A stretch of DNA of 64,000 nucleotides, taken from Dipteronia dyeriana. Taxonomy: Eukaryota; Streptophyta; Magnoliopsida; Sapindales; Sapindaceae. Both the position numbers and the translations under genes were made by a program. Shown piece after piece: positions 30,847 to 43,900 of this stretch. The notes beneath the pieces were generated by a model. The model saw nothing but the letters and a program-made list of their open reading frames with translations. It had not been told where the DNA came from and did not search any database. The stretch's first letter is position 1. Every line of letters starts with the position of its first letter. The stretch lies in NCBI GenBank assembly GCA_032871835.1, contig CM065296.1, forward strand, positions 1,622,001 through 1,686,000, read 5' to 3'.

Positions 30847-31134
30847 AAATCTATTAGAGAAGATGATGATGGGATTTGGATGGATGTTGGTTTTTAGATT
30901 TGTTTTTATATATATATAATTAAATATGATCGATTCCAACCAAAAACAAAAAATAAACAATTTTTTTATGGAGTTTTGAAAGAGATCTAGAGATTTCCAG
31001 AATCTATGTCCTTTTCTTTTTCTTTTTCTTTCTTTTTCTTCGCTTTTTCTTTTAATTATTTTTGTTTGATATCCAAATCACTTCAAAAAAAAAAAATTAT
31101 CTTGATTTTTAAAAATAATTTAATTATGAACTAT

Positions 31135-31409
31135 TGTAGTGGACAAAAATTGGACCACGAGCCCAATTTAATAAACCCATCAGATAAGGCTTAGAGAATT
31201 GGCCCAAAAGCCCAAACTGGTCTAAAAGGATATCAAAACACGTCAACGCACGTGGTTAAATCATGTCAAATCAGACAATTACGATTCGACATTTCACAAA
31301 AACCAATTTATTCAATTGGTAGATTTAAACGAATCAAAACGGCCAATTGAATACTCCATGATACGTGCCCACGCGTGAATTACATTAAGGTTGAGCTGAC
31401 CCAAGCTCT

Positions 31410-31465
<56 letters not shown>

Positions 31466-31838
31466 CCATTTTCCGGTGGATTTTTTCAAAGATTACTCTT
31501 GCAAAAGCTCTCCCTCTCATTCTTTTCATCGTAATCTCATAAAGCATTTAATGCGGCCCAGACCATCTGCATTTATTGCTAGTCGCCACCTCGAGTTAGG
31601 TTTATCGTACAGCTTGCTACTTCACGATCAACTCGACCATCGATGATCCCTAAGTTGAGCCATAGATTCAAACCGAGCTTCGATTGAATGAGCACAACTA
31701 AGAGCGATATCGACCAAATCCCAATTCAAGGAACAACGATCAAAACGATCGATCACTTAAGTCGACCAAGATATATCGATAAACTGCTCGATTCTCCACA
31801 TCGAGCATATTGGTTTGTTTTCTTACTAGTCTTAATTA
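31135..31838 (+). repeat. G1 5' LTR, first part
   Basis: Begins TGTAGTGGACAAAAATTGG and matches 51001-51616. The Copia-2 insertion follows, and the LTR resumes at 41521. Confidence 0.93.
31412..31461. repeat. TA microsatellite inside the G1 5' LTR
   Basis: (AT)25 between AAGCTCTCA and GAGACCATTTTC. The equivalent place in the 3' LTR also has a TA run (51272-51330), of different length. It sits where an LTR TATA box would be expected. Confidence 0.98.
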
Positions 31839-33919
31839 TGTTGGAACCCCGTTCACCGGTCACGCAGTGGAAATGAGTTTTAAATTTTTTTATGCAGATC
31901 GTAATCTGTATTTTGGACTAGTGAACTTTTGATCGTAATTATTTTAAGAACAAATACATATAAAAATTATTACACTAATAAAATATATATGTAAATACAG
32001 AAAATTGTAATCAATAATAAAAAAGAAAAAAAATAGAACCATACCAACGTTTGGAGGCTCCTTCACTTTTCGATTTGCTCATGGTCTGTACCACTGATCT
32101 TCCTCGCTATATCTCGGGACTGATAACTGCGTGTGGGCGAGTCACGAACTCAGGAACTAGAATGGAGAATGTAAAAGAGAGAAGAAGAAGAAAATCTTTC
32201 TTTTGATATAAGTATACAACACTTGTACATTTTTCTCTCTTTTTGGTGTATTGATCTCACATACATATTGCACACAATACCAAGAAAACTAGCCAAAACC
32301 CCTTTGACCTTTTTTTTTTCTTTTTAGTCTCACGCACATATGTAAAACCAAAAGAAAAAAAAAAAATTGTCTTCCTGTAAAAACTCAAAAAATGTATCAG
32401 GTATATATATATATATATTATTAATGTGTTTCACCAAAAACAAAAAACTACACACACTTTCTCTTTTGTCTATATATATATATATGATGTGCTTTCCACG
32501 CATATTTTTTTTGTTTTTTTTTCAAATAATATATATCTTAAATATAATATTCAAAAATTTGATCAAATCTATATTTGATTTTAAAAACTTTCAAATAAAA
32601 AATATCTCATATCTTTTATTTGATTTTATTTGAATTCAAACTATTTAAATTCAAAAAATTAAATAATTAATTTAATAAAATTAAATAATCATATTATCTT
32701 ATTTTATTCTAAAATAAATATCAACATACACCCTCCATTTAGTGATTAATAACATAATTAAATAATCTCATTATTTAATTTATTTAATCACCATTATTCA
32801 TTAATTAAATAATCTCAATATATAATTAATTCCCAAATAAATACGTGTCACTTTCGTAACACAATTAATTGGACAATTCAATTAATTAACCGTGACCCTT
32901 GTTACCTCAGTCGATCGGGCTAGTAAGGGGACTTTATGGACCCACAGTATTTTAAGCTCCAATAATCTTCAGAATCATTAATTAAACTCATTAATTAATA
33001 TTCCTTGATTATTAACTCCGGTGTTATTCCACTAAAAACCCGAAGCTGCACTCTCTCAGCTGCAGAAGTTTTTACACAGACTGATACAACTCGGTGTCCA
33101 TCGATATAGCTATTACATATGGTGTGATCCTCCACAGTAGTTCATAATTAGAGCTGGGTCATAATGTCCGTTATACCCTTTTAATTACATACATCCTTTA
33201 AGTACCATTGATTCTCTAATGGACAATAAATCATATTTCCTCACGGAATTAGGAGAGCGCTTATATTGTCCAAGCCCCGAATCAACCCTTAAGAGAACTA
33301 CCATCTACTTCTCACAAGAAAGAGTGGATTCCACTATTGTGTACAAACCTTCCCAGCCACAAGCCAAACCACAATCCCAACATACGGAGTATATTGATCA
33401 GAAAATGCATCTGACCTCACCCATGGCATATCAAAGACCACGATCTAACCTGAAGAAGTCGATAAGACACTCATGATTAAGATCACCCATATATAGCCAT
33501 CATTAGTTGATATATATGAATCTCATCGATAAACGGATCTTGGTGTGAGATTCATATAGATCATGGCCCAGTCCTATATGATCACATCATACAAGGTGCC
33601 TCCATTCTAATATCTCATATGAATGATTCAGGATAGAATCACTGTACATTACGGAATGAACCGCAACTATAGATTAACCATAAATAAAGTACCCATCTTT
33701 ATTTGCTATCTATGGACTCTTTAGATTGCACGTCTCTTACTGTATCCATCCGTATATGACACTTATATACACAGTTCGAGATTACATCCGGCAATCCAGG
33801 ATGTTAATATGTACACAAGTTTATAAAATAAATAACATAACATAATGAATTGAACATTTCTTTTTATTTACTTCATAAATCCATTTACAAGTTACATGTT
33901 TAGGGTATAAACCCCAAGA
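31839..33919 (-). repeat. Copia-2 3' LTR
   Basis: TGTTGGAACCCCGTTCACCG at the outer end and TATAAACCCCAAGA at the inner end, where the expected final CA has become GA. Short TA runs lie at 32402-32418 and 32470-32484. No gene is seen in it. Confidence 0.93.
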
Positions 33920-33932
33920 ATCTCCCACTTGC
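33920..33932 (-). other. Copia-2 polypurine tract
   Basis: On the minus strand GCAAGTGGGAGAT directly precedes the 3' LTR. Confidence 0.8.
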
Positions 33933-33933
33933 A

Positions 33934-34437
33934 CTAAAGCATGTGAGGCATGTCTCGTAACCCTAGACCATCTAGGTGACCCGAAAACACTTTAGCTGGT
34001 AAGGTCTTCGTAAATGGATCAACATGATTGTCTTGTGAGGCTATCTTTGTGTCGATCACATCTCCTCTCTGCACTATCTCTCTGATGAGATGATACTTTC
34101 TCTCTATATGCTTCCCTCTCTTGTGGCTTCTTGGTTCTTTGGAATTAGCCACAGCACCACTGTTATCACAATAAAGTGTGATGGACTTATCCAGGTCTGG
34201 AACAACTTCCAGGTCACTCAAGAACTTACGGAGCCAAACAACCTCTTTAGCAGCTACATATTCGACTTCCATGGTGGAGTCAGCAATGCAAGATTTCTTG
34301 ATACTTCTCCACACATTGGCTCCACCACCCAGTGTGAATACTGATATAGACGGTGATTTGCTAGAATCTTTGTCTGACTTAAAATCAGAACCCTTGTATC
34401 CTAACGGGATCAAATCCTGTCTAGAATACACTAGCAT
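33934..34437 (-). pseudogene. Copia-2 RNase H
   Basis: Landmarks are SCIADSTMEVEYVAAKEVVW (catalytic Glu in the MEVEYVA block), LYCDNSGAVANSKEPRSH (Asp), KHIERKYHLIREIV and VDPFTKTLPAKVF near the end. It fits Copia RNase H, continuous with RT at 34486 but separated by a stop near 34480. Confidence 0.9.
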
Positions 34438-34485
34438 ATAATTTCTCGTTCTCCGAAGATACTTGAGAATAGTCTTGACAGCAAC

Positions 34486-35229
34486 CTAATGATCTAATCC
34501 TAGGTTGGACTGGTATCTGTTGACTACTCCCACTGCATAACAGATGTCCGGTCTCATGCATAACATATCATACATGAGACTACCTACTGTTGATGCATAG
34601 GGTACACGTCTCATATCCTCAACTTCTTGAGGTGTCTTAGGACACTGTTCCTTAGACAAGTGAACTCCATGCCTGGAAGGTAAATTACATATCTTGAAGT
34701 TCTGTATTGAAAATCGTACAAGAATCTTATTGATATATGATGCCTGAGTTAGTGCTATAAGTTTGTTCTTACGATCCCTTATAAGTTGGATCCCTAGAAC
34801 ATAACTTGTCTCTCCCAAATCTTTCATTTGGAATTGACTAGCCAGCAAGCACTTTACATCAGACAACACTCCCACATCATTCCCAATGAGTAGGATATCA
34901 TCTACGTATAGGACCAAGAAAACTACTTTCTTATCAATGATGCGCTTGTAGACACAAGGCTCATTGACGTTCTACTCGAAGCCATAGGTTTTGATCACAT
35001 CATCAAACCTAATGTTCCAAGATCTAGATGCTTGCTTAAGTCCATAGATGGACCTTCGCAGCTTGCAAACCTTTTGCTCTTGATCTGGAGACACGAATCC
35101 CTCTAGTTGCATCATATAGATGCTCTCATCAAGATTGCCATTCAAGAATGCAGTCTTGACGTCCATTTTCCAAATTTCATAATCGAAATAGGCAGCAATG
35201 GATAAGAGAATCATAATATACTTAAACAT
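34486..35229 (-). pseudogene. Copia-2 reverse transcriptase
   Basis: The N-terminal half (34972-35229) has KMDVKTAFLNGNLDESIYM and KLRRSIYGLKQASRSW. The C-terminal half (34486-34917) opens with MVLYVDDILLIGND, which includes the catalytic YVDD, then MKDLGETSYVLGIQLI, YASTVGSLMYDMLCMRPDI. A stop at about 34970 separates the halves. Confidence 0.92.
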
Positions 35230-35319
35230 GGCTATTGGCGAGAAGGGCTCTTCATAATCGACCCCCTCTTTTTGGGTATAACTCTTGGCTATTAGCCTTG
35301 CCTTGAAAGTCTCTACCTT

Positions 35320-36422
35320 CTACTCTACTCCTCTATTTCTCTTGTAGATCCACTTACACCCAATGGGTTTTACCCCATCCTGTAAGTCTACAAGATCCCA
35401 GACTGAGTTAGAGTATATGGACTCCATCTCGAGATTTATGGCTTTAAGCCATTCCTCTTTATCAGGATCTTCAATTGCATTCTTAAATGTCAATGGATCA
35501 TCCAAACTATCAGCAGAGACAACACCTTGTCTCTCACCTATAGCTAAATAGTGTTCAGGTTGTCTCACAACCCTCTCACTATGTCTAGGTGGTAGTGTAT
35601 CCTGATCAGGAACCATCTGACTCTTAGATGTTTGTGGATCAACAACTCTTGTTGATGAAGCACTAGTCTCACCAGACTTTAACACATTTAATACAATATT
35701 GGAACGAGGTTTATGGTCACTAATGTAATTGTCCTCAAGAAACGTTGCATTTGTCGATACAAATACTTTATTATCTTTGGGACTATAGAAGTGTCCACTT
35801 CTGGTCTCCTTGGAGTATCCTACAAACAGGCAGACAACAGACTTAGAGTCTAGCTTTCCAGTTCTATTCTTCAGCACATGTGCTGGAAACCCCCATATGC
35901 GGAAATATCGCAAACTAGCTTTACGACCATTCCACAACTCTAGGGGAGTCTTAGCAACAGATTTGGATGGCACTACATTCAAAATGTATGCCGCTGTTTG
36001 TAACGCATATCCCCAGAAGGAATTTGGTAATTATGAGAAACTAATCATAGATCTCACCATTTCCATTAGGGTTTTATTTCTCCTCTCCGCTACACCATTT
36101 TGTTGAGGTGTACCGAGAGTTGTGAGTTAGGAAACTATCCCATGCTCGACCATGAAGTCTTCAAACTCTTGGTCAAGGTACTCACCTCCACGATCCGATC
36201 GTAGTGACTTGAAAGTCGGAATTCTTTGAACTTTTCAAATGTTTTCGACTTTCGTTGCATCAGGTAGACGTATCTGTATCTTGAGTAGTCATCTATAAAG
36301 GTGACATAATACTCATAACCACCCCTAGCTTTAACATTCATCGGTCCGCAGACTTCTGTATGTATAAGCTCTAGCGGTTTTTTAGCTCTAAGCCCTTTTC
36401 TAGTAAAAGGTCTCTTAGTCAT
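35320..36422 (-). pseudogene. Copia-2 integrase and integrase-RT linker
   Basis: The core begins in KPLELIHTEVCGPMNVKARG (first Asp position changed to Glu in HTEVCGP), with the second acid region in YYVTFIDDYSRYRYVYLM. After frameshifts near 36135-35985 the C-terminal part reads TPLELWNGRKASLRYFRIWG, KNRTGKLDSKSVVCLFVGYS. The linker then leads to the RT start WDLVDLQDGVKPIGCKWIYK. The usual DNGGEY-type segment lies in the broken part (36110-36200). It would insert cDNA into chromosomes. Confidence 0.85.
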
Positions 36423-36440
36423 CTTACCTTCCAGACAAGA

Positions 36441-36851
36441 TTAGCAAACAGGTAAGGTGCCAACCTTTAACTCATTTAAAGGTATGCTTTTTACTAATCT
36501 GTCTATCCGGTCAAGGTTGATATGACCAAGCCTTAGATGCCAGAGATACGTGTCATTATTTGGAGAAATCTTATGTTGTTTAGTTTTCGGTTTTTCAACC
36601 TTAAACATTTCGGTGTTGAGCAGTGTAGTATGTATTAACGGTCTTAACACATACAAATTGTTTTTATTAATTCCTGAACAAATATTCAGACTATTCTTTC
36701 CAATAATAACAGACTTATTATTAAAAGAAACAAAATATTTTTGTTCTAACAACTTAGAAACGGAAATCAAATTTCGTGTAAATCCAGGAATATAAAATAC
36801 ATTGTCCAACAATATATAATTATTACAAAAACATAATCTGATTATGCCCAC
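36441..36851 (-). pseudogene. Copia-2 protease end and gag-pre-integrase
   Basis: NYILLDNVFYIPGFTRNLIS is the C-terminal end of the Copia protease region. YLWHLRLGHINLDRIDRLVK is the His part of the integrase zinc-binding domain; the Cys pair follows across a stop near 36440. Confidence 0.88.
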
Positions 36852-36880
36852 TGCTCGTGCTGAGGTGTCTAAGAATCAGT

Positions 36881-37840
36881 CTACTGCAAAGAAGAACAAA
36901 CATAATTAGTGGCCCCCGAATCAACTATCCGGGGTGAAGAATCATCTTTCACTAAATAAGATTCAAGAACAAGTAAATCATATTTACCTTTTGTTTTCTT
37001 CTGCTTGGCAGCCTCCTCCAGATATTGAGGACAGTTCCTCTTCCAGTGTCCGACCTTGTCGCAATGGAAACATTTTCCCTTGCCCTGGTCAATGGAGACG
37101 CCCTTGCTATGGGCTTTCTTGGGTTTGGGCTTATTCTTTGCCTTCCCAGCGAACCTCTTTCTCTTCTTATTATTAGAGGAAGATGGTTCGGCAACATTTG
37201 CCTCACCAGTCTTACTTTTGTTGTCCTTAATCAAAGACTCTAAGGTAGCGAGCTCATTAAGCAACTGTGTAAGACTGAACTTTAACTTGTTCATCCAGTA
37301 GTTGCTTTTAAACTGATCGAAACTCTTCGGAAGAGTCGTCAGTATGATGCTCACTTGACTGGGTTCATCAATGGCCCCGCCATCGACTTTTACCTTGTTG
37401 AAGTATGATATCATGCTCAGGACATGTTCCCGAACTGATGTACCATTCTTCATGCGAGCGAGCATAGTGGAAAGAACAGCTTCGTTTCGTTTTTGCTCTG
37501 AGGGCTGCCCGAACATAGCTTACAATGACTCCATGATTTCGAATGCTGAAGTCATTGCTTCGTGTTTTGTGATATGCACGTCTGTCATTGAAGCCAACAG
37601 ATATGTTCGAGCTTTCTCATCAGATGAGACTCATCGCCGGTATGCCTCACGAACAGTTCGTGTGGCATTAGCAGTAGGCGCTGGAGGACATTTCTCCGTA
37701 AGCACAAACTTGAGGTCTTTGGTGACCAAAATTACATTAATGTTTAGTTTCCACTTTGTGTAGTTATCACCAGTTAATTTGTCGTTTGCGAGAATTTGAA
37801 GTAATACAGAAGACATTGCTGAACTAAATAAAACATTCAT
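36881..37840 (-). pseudogene. Copia-2 gag with zinc knuckle and protease start
   Basis: Gag starts near 37816 (MSSVLLQILANDKLTGDNYT KW as the usual opening). After one stop at about 37518 it continues with LARMKNGTSVREHVLSMISY, LTTLPKSFDQFKSNYWMNKL, a basic KKRKRFAGKAKNKPKPKK stretch and the knuckle CFHCDKVGHWKRNC (CX2CX4HX4C intact). It ends in RIVDSGATNYVC, the protease active site DSG. The frame also has a break near 37630. Confidence 0.9.
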
Positions 37841-39259
37841 TCAGTCATTTATTTAAAACAAGTGCGAGTGCTTTGTTATAAATTTAAACATGATGAATGA
37901 ACATGTTTAACGAACTAGAACTACCCTAAAAAATAGTTACTATACCACGACAATCCAATATACCACAAAAAAATGCCGCTTTAGGGTGGGTCAAATATTT
38001 GCATGTTGGACCGAGACATTTTCAATCAAATAATATTCTAGAATAACTCTTATTCCATATCATTCAACCATCGTTTATTCAGTCCGGTATTTAATTAACA
38101 AACTTAATCAAAACCTTCGTGAGTATAACCTACCATTTCAAATCTCACGAGCTTAACTCGAGAATTGCTGCCTTAGGGTCGGTCAATCCCGAAATACCCT
38201 CAGAAATCTTATCTGTTAGAAAGTCAACCTTGGTATTGACCTTTGTGGAAACTCTCCTTAGGGAGGACGAAAGCAAAGCCGTCACGAGGCCTCACTCGGA
38301 TCTCACCGTGTTGAACTAATGATGGAGACAGCGGGATATATATGTCATATATCCCTCTCCCACTCACTATTTTAAAACTAGGGTTTTCTATTCTCCGTTA
38401 ATGCACCTAGACTCTACAGGATCAAACAGCTAACTTTAATCAAGTTATCTAGTGCATTAACTAATTCATTAATAAAAACAAATTCTAATTAACTAATAAA
38501 TTATTAATGATTTTTAACAATTAAAAATCTAATCTATTATTGAATAATCTAAGCCTTTGTAAACTATTTACTAAGCTCAGATTATTATGAAAAAGTTTAC
38601 AAATTTTAACTATTAAAACTCTAACACAATATTCGGTTCATTTATAATTAGGAAATTGATCAAATTAATCCTAATTACTATAAATGACCCTATTAATCTA
38701 ACTTATTAAACTCTTTAATAACTAGATTAATATTAATGAGAATTACCAAGTTTTTTTAACAATTAAAAAAAACTAATCTCATTTTCATAGCCAATTTATG
38801 TATTTACCCATTTTAATCACATTAAAAAAAATACATAAAATATCAGGTTATGATCCATGTATGACATATCAAATATATTTGTGTAGGCACATCTAATTTA
38901 AATAACATACGTATGCATGACAATGCTTTTATCATCACATAATATAAAGCATACATGAATTGATCGAGTACTGTGGATTATTTAACCTAAAATAAAATTA
39001 GAATCTAAAATTATAAAAATACCCTCAAGGCATTCCTTGGTCTTCTTGTAATTTTTGAGTCTTCCAGTCTCTTCAGGTCACTCCGATTCATCTCATGAAT
39101 CCTTCTTCAAGATTTTTCCAGGTCTTCAATATAGGTTACATTTTTTTTTTACAATACAATAACAGTAAATAATAATAATAATAATAATAAAATTATACAA
39201 CCCATAAACCCTAAATCCACAGTACCATATAATTAACGATCAATCATGTTTTTGTAAAT

Positions 39260-39303
<44 letters not shown>

Positions 39304-39393
39304 CAAAAACATCATACAGTCAATTTAAATCGTGCCTACACAATCATACATACAGGAGTATCGAAAACAAATTCTTGTTCCAAAAATAAACAT
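37841..39393 (-). other. Copia-2 5' leader
   Basis: Non-coding. It holds an (AAT)n run at 39171-39190 and an (AT)n run at 39262-39298. No further gene is recognised in it. Confidence 0.6.
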
Positions 39394-39406
39394 GGCTCTG
39401 ATACCA
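39394..39406 (-). other. Copia-2 primer-binding site
   Basis: On the minus strand TGGTATCAGAGCC lies two bases inside the 5' LTR end and complements initiator tRNA-Met. Confidence 0.95.
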
Positions 39407-39408
39407 AT

Positions 39409-41515
39409 TGTTGGAACCATGTTCACCGGTCACGCAGCGGAAATGGGTTTTAAATTTTTTTATACATATCGTAATTTGTATTTGGGACCAGTGAACTTTT
39501 GATCGTAATCATTTTCGGAACAAATACATAAAAAAATTATTACACTAATAAAATATATATGTAAATACAGGAAATTGTAATCAATAATAAAAAAGAAAAA
39601 AATAGAACCATACCAACGTTTGGAAGCTTCTTCACTTTTCGATTTGCTCCTGGTCTATACCACCGATCTTCTTCGCTATATCCCGGGACTGGTAACTGCG
39701 TGTAGGCGAGTCACGAACTCAGGAACTAGAATGGAGGATGTAAAAGAGAGAAGAAGAAGAAACCCTTTCTTTTGATATAAGTATACAACACTTGCACACT
39801 TTTCTCTCTTTTTGGTGTATTGATCTCACACACACATTGCACACAATACCAAGAAAACTAGCCGAAACTCTTTTGATTTTTTTTTTCTTTTTAGTCTCAC
39901 GCACATATGTAAAACGAAAAGCAAAAAAATAAAAATTAGTGTATTCCTGTAGAAACCCAAAAAATGTATCAGGTATATATATATATTATTAATGCGTTTG
40001 ACCAAAAACAAAAAAAAACTACACACACTTTCTCTTTTGTCAATATATATATATATCTGATGTGCTTTCCACGCTTTTTTTTTTTTTGCTTTTTTTTTCA
40101 AATAATATATATTTTATATATAATATTCAAAAATTTGATCAAATCTATATTTGATTTTAAAAAATTTCAAATAAAAAATATCTCATATATTTTATTTGAT
40201 TTTATTTGAATTCAAACTATTTAAATTCAAAAAATTAAATATTTAATTTAATAAAATAATCATATTATCTTATTTTATTAAAAAATAAATATTAACATAC
40301 ACCCTCCATTTAGTGATTAATAACAGAATTAAATTATCTCATTATTTAAGTTATTTAATCACCATTATTCATTAATTAAATAATCTCATTATTTAATTAA
40401 TTCCCAAATATATACGTGTCACTTTCGTAACACAATTAATTGGACAATCCAATTAATTAACCGTGACCCTTGTTACATAAATCGATCAGGCTAGCAAGGG
40501 GACCTCATGGACCCACAGTATTTTGAGCTCTAATAATCCTCGAAATCATTAATTAAACTCTTTAATTAATATTTCTTGATTATTAACTCCGGTGTTATTC
40601 CACTAAAAACCCGAAGCTGCATTCTCTCAGCTGTAGACGTTTTTACAAAGACCGATACAACTCGGTGTCCATCGATACAGCTATTACATATGGTGTGATC
40701 CTCCACATTAGTTCATAATTAGAGTTGGGTCATAATGTTTGTTATACCCCTCTAATTACATATATCCTTTAAGTACCATTGATACTCTAATGGATAATAA
40801 ATCCTATTTCCTCACTGAATTAGGAGAGCGCTCATATTGTCCAAGCTCCGAATCAACCCTTAAGGGAACTACCATATATTTTTCACAAGAATGAGTGGAT
40901 TCCACTATTTTGTACAAACCTTCCCAGCCACAAGTCAAACCGTAATCCCAACATACGGAGTATATTGATCAGGAAATGTATCTGACCTCACCCATGACAT
41001 ATCAAAGACCACGATCTAACCTGAAGGAGTCGATAAGACACTCAGGATTAAGATCACCCATATATAGCCATAATTAGTTGATATATATATAGTCATCATT
41101 AGTTAATATATATGAATCTTATCGGTAAACGGATCTTTGTGTGAGATTCATATAGATCATAGCCCAGTTCTATATGATCACATCATACAAGGTGCCTCCA
41201 TTCCCATATCTCATATGAATGATTCAAGATAAAATCACTTTATATTACGGAATGTACCGCAGCTATAGATTAACCATAAATAAAGTACCCAGTTTTATTT
41301 GCAAAATATGGACTCTTTAGATTGCACGTCTCTTACTGTATCCATCCGTGTATGACACTCATATACACAGTTTGAGATTACATCCGGCAATCCAGGATGT
41401 TAATATGTACACAAGTTTATAAAATAAATAACATAACAGAATGAATTGAACTTTTCTTTTTATTTACTTCATAAATCCATTTACAAGTTACATGTTTAGG
41501 TTATAAACCCCAACA
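39409..41515 (-). repeat. Copia-2 5' LTR
   Basis: TGTTGGAACCATGTTCACCG to TATAAACCCCAACA, matching 31839-33919. Compared with it there is a small internal duplication (ATATAGCCATAATTAGTTGA / ATATAGTCATCATTAGTTAA near 41060-41105). Confidence 0.93.
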
Positions 41516-41520
41516 AATTA

Positions 41521-41675
41521 TACTACAAAATCAAACAAACACTGACTTGAGCATCGGAGAGTCCCCCAAAGGGAACCCCCTACCCTCTGTGGCTTGACAA
41601 ACTCTTTCTTTTCCTATTTTTTTGTAGGTCGTAAGTGTTTACCTTAACGAATTAAAGTAATTGTAGACCCGATCA
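41521..41675 (+). repeat. G1 5' LTR, second part
   Basis: Continues the G1 LTR after the Copia-2 target duplication. The end is placed at GATCA (41675), a CA ahead of the primer site. The counterpart in the 3' LTR is missing because G2 cut it off, so the exact end rests on the CA and primer-site position only. Confidence 0.65.
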
Positions 41676-41684
41676 ACTATAGTT

Positions 41685-41703
41685 TGGCACCCACCGTGAG
41701 GCC
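41685..41703 (+). other. G1 primer-binding site
   Basis: TGGCACCCACCGTGAGGCC, one transition away from the TGGCGCCCACCGTGG(G)GCC type common in Tat-group Gypsy elements. Confidence 0.75.
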
Positions 41704-41797
41704 CTGACAATCATTTGATCGTAACACAAGGTGAATCGAATCAACAAAGACTGACTTAGGGAACATCGAGGCGAGATTGTTCTCATTGGCAGTCAAA

Positions 41798-43280
41798 ATG
41801 ACAGAAAACTCGACCCGATTGCAAAATCAAGAAAATGAAGAAGTTTGAGCAAAGAACCGAGTGTTGCAAGCGAAGCTTGATCAGATCGCGGCCACGTTAA
41901 TATCAGAACATAATCTAACTGATGGTCAGATGACAATACCAAATACAGATCAAGAGACCAGTATGATATGGCACGAAAATCAGTCAACAAGAACATTGTT
42001 TGATCCACCTCTAGTGGACCTAATCTAACCAATTTTGGCAGTAGATGCGAACTTCAACCCAGTGAATCCCTCTACCTCGTTTGGAATACAGAGAGAATAG
42101 AACCATCATCGCCAAACCAATACGGACATGGTAAAACCTAATCCTTTTCCTGACCCTGAAGTTGCTCGTAGGTTTGTAGAAATGGAAACCACGATCCAAA
42201 GGATCTCAGGAGTACCCGCTTCAATCAAGCAAAGCACAACGAATAGCTTTTTTGATTCGCCCTTTGTCGATGAAATCACATTGATAGAGATGTCGAGGAA
42301 ATTCAGCTTTCTAAACATGAAACAATACGATGGGATGACGGATCCAGATAACCATATAGCATAATACAAACAACGGATGTTTACAATAGCAATGCCTAAA
42401 GACCAGAGGGAAGCTTGCATGTGTAAAGGGTTTGGATCTCGTCTGACAGGACCCGCACTCCAATGGTATACAATTCTGTCCAACGATTCAATCTCATCTT
42501 CGACCAGTTGACATACACATTTGTCGAACAGTTGCAAGCAGTAGAAAGCTTTAGAAGCAATCAGACGACCTCTACACAGTAACTCAGAGACTTTAGGAAA
42601 GATTACGAGACTTTAGGAAAGATTACGAGACTTTATTGGTCGATTCTATAAAGAAAATGTATCGATTCCTATTTGTAATCCTGCTAATGCCATTTCTGCT
42701 TTCAGGAAAAAATAGCAGTACGACTCAGACTTGTACAAGGAGTTGACAAAGTACCCTTACCGAATGACGGAGAACGTACTAGCCAAGGCATAGGCACAAA
42801 TAAAGTGGGAGGAAGACAAAGCCAACTATCGATCAACTACGCAACCAAGAGAATACAGGCACGACCAACACGTGACAGAAGGTCAAATGATCGACTAAAT
42901 AATGACGAGAGGGAATAATTGGACAGGCCGACTTTTAGCGATGGCAGACAGAGGTCACAAGTCCCTGAGTACAGCTTGAGCATCAAACATAGGAAATGGT
43001 AAACATCCTACGAGGCATGGGTAGCACGGTAAAATGGCCACCCAAAATGACTTCACCACCAGAGCATCTAGATTTGAACAAGTGGTGTGAGTTTCATAGG
43101 GATCACGGGCATTGTACAGAGGGCTACATCGCACTAAAACTTGAAGTCGTCGAATTACTCAAGTAATGGCGATTAAAGAAGTTCCTTACAGATAAGGGAA
43201 AGACGACTCACGCACAGCAAGAGGAGCGATTAAAGGCAAAAGAGAAGGATTCACCTCCACAAACTTCGCATCCCGAATGA
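41798..43280 (+). pseudogene. G1 gag
   Basis: Starts at the ATG at 41798 (MTENSTRLQNQENEEV), in frame with 42128-42364. The capsid core follows: FSFLNMKQYDGMTDPDNHIA, a stop where Gln is expected, then MPKDQREACMCKGFGSRLTG and PALQWY. A 20-bp tandem repeat at 42587-42631 shifts the frame. Near 43080 is WCEFHRDHGHCTEG, the Cys/His box of Tat-type gag. Confidence 0.85.
42587..42631 (+). repeat. 20-bp tandem repeat in G1 gag
   Basis: GAGACTTTAGGAAAGATTAC at 42587-42606 and 42607-42626 plus a partial third copy. The length is not a multiple of three, so it breaks the frame. Confidence 0.92.
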
Positions 43281-43900
43281 ACATTAAACTTCATATCGGG
43301 TGGCTCTGAGGTAAGTGGAATTTCTCACTCCGTTGCTAAGAGGCACTCCAGACAGGTGTCTCACCCAAAGGTAAGAACTTTTAATCGAAACGACCCCGAG
43401 GTCGATCAGGTAATTTTGTTCAACACTTCTGATAGTTCAAGTTTATTTTCTCCGTATCACGATGCACTTGTCATTTTACTATTTATCGCCAATTATCTGA
43501 TCAAGCGCCGCTTGGTCGACAATGGTAGCTCGACTATTATTCTTTTCTTGAGTGCATTAAGAGAAATGTAAATTGAATAATCGAGTATCACTCGTCGTTC
43601 GACTACACTAGTCGGGTTCATTGGTGAAGCCAAAAGTATTATTGGAGAGATTATCCTTCCTGTTTATGCTGAAGGAGTGAATATACATACCAAATTCCTC
43701 ATACTCGACTGTCCTTCGAACTATAATGTGATTGTTGGTCGACCGTGGATCCACGAACTTCGAGCGGTACCGTCCACCCTCTATCAAACCATACGGTTCC
43801 TAACCAAGTGGAGTGTTTGTGAAAACAAGGGGGAGCAAAAAACTTTTAGGGAATGCTACCAGACCTGCTTGAAGGAGAAGAAGCAGGATTTGTAGTAATT
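43281..43900 (+). pseudogene. G1 aspartic protease
   Basis: The frame 43356-43571 has FNRNDPEVDQVILFNTSDSS, DALVILLFIANYLIKRRLVD and the active-site-like LVDNGSSTIILF, the DNGSS form of Tat-group proteases. After a stop, NIHTKFLILDCPSNYNVIVG and RPWIHELRAVPSTLYQTIRF follow, the usual C-terminal part. Confidence 0.82.

Larger units (their letters stand above)
31839..41515 (-). mobile_element. Copia LTR retrotransposon (Copia-2)
   Basis: 9677 bp, flanked by target duplication AATTA (31834-31838 and 41516-41520). LTRs of about 2.1 kb (31839-33919, 39409-41515), tRNA-Met primer site at 39394-39406 and a polypurine tract at 33920-33932. Minus-strand order is gag, protease, integrase, RT, RNase H. 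The frame is broken into at least seven pieces by stops and shifts. The LTRs are unusually long for a Copia element and differ from each other by many substitutions and small indels. Confidence 0.97.

Noticed and set aside
36934..37301. Several plus-strand frames opposite Copia-2 gag
   Set aside because: They are complements of the zinc-knuckle and capsid coding sequence.
31130..41680. ACTAT before the G1 5' LTR and again right after its end at 41676, taken as a target duplication
   Set aside because: The second ACTAT is internal, between LTR and primer site; a target copy should lie beyond the 3' LTR, so the match is probably chance.
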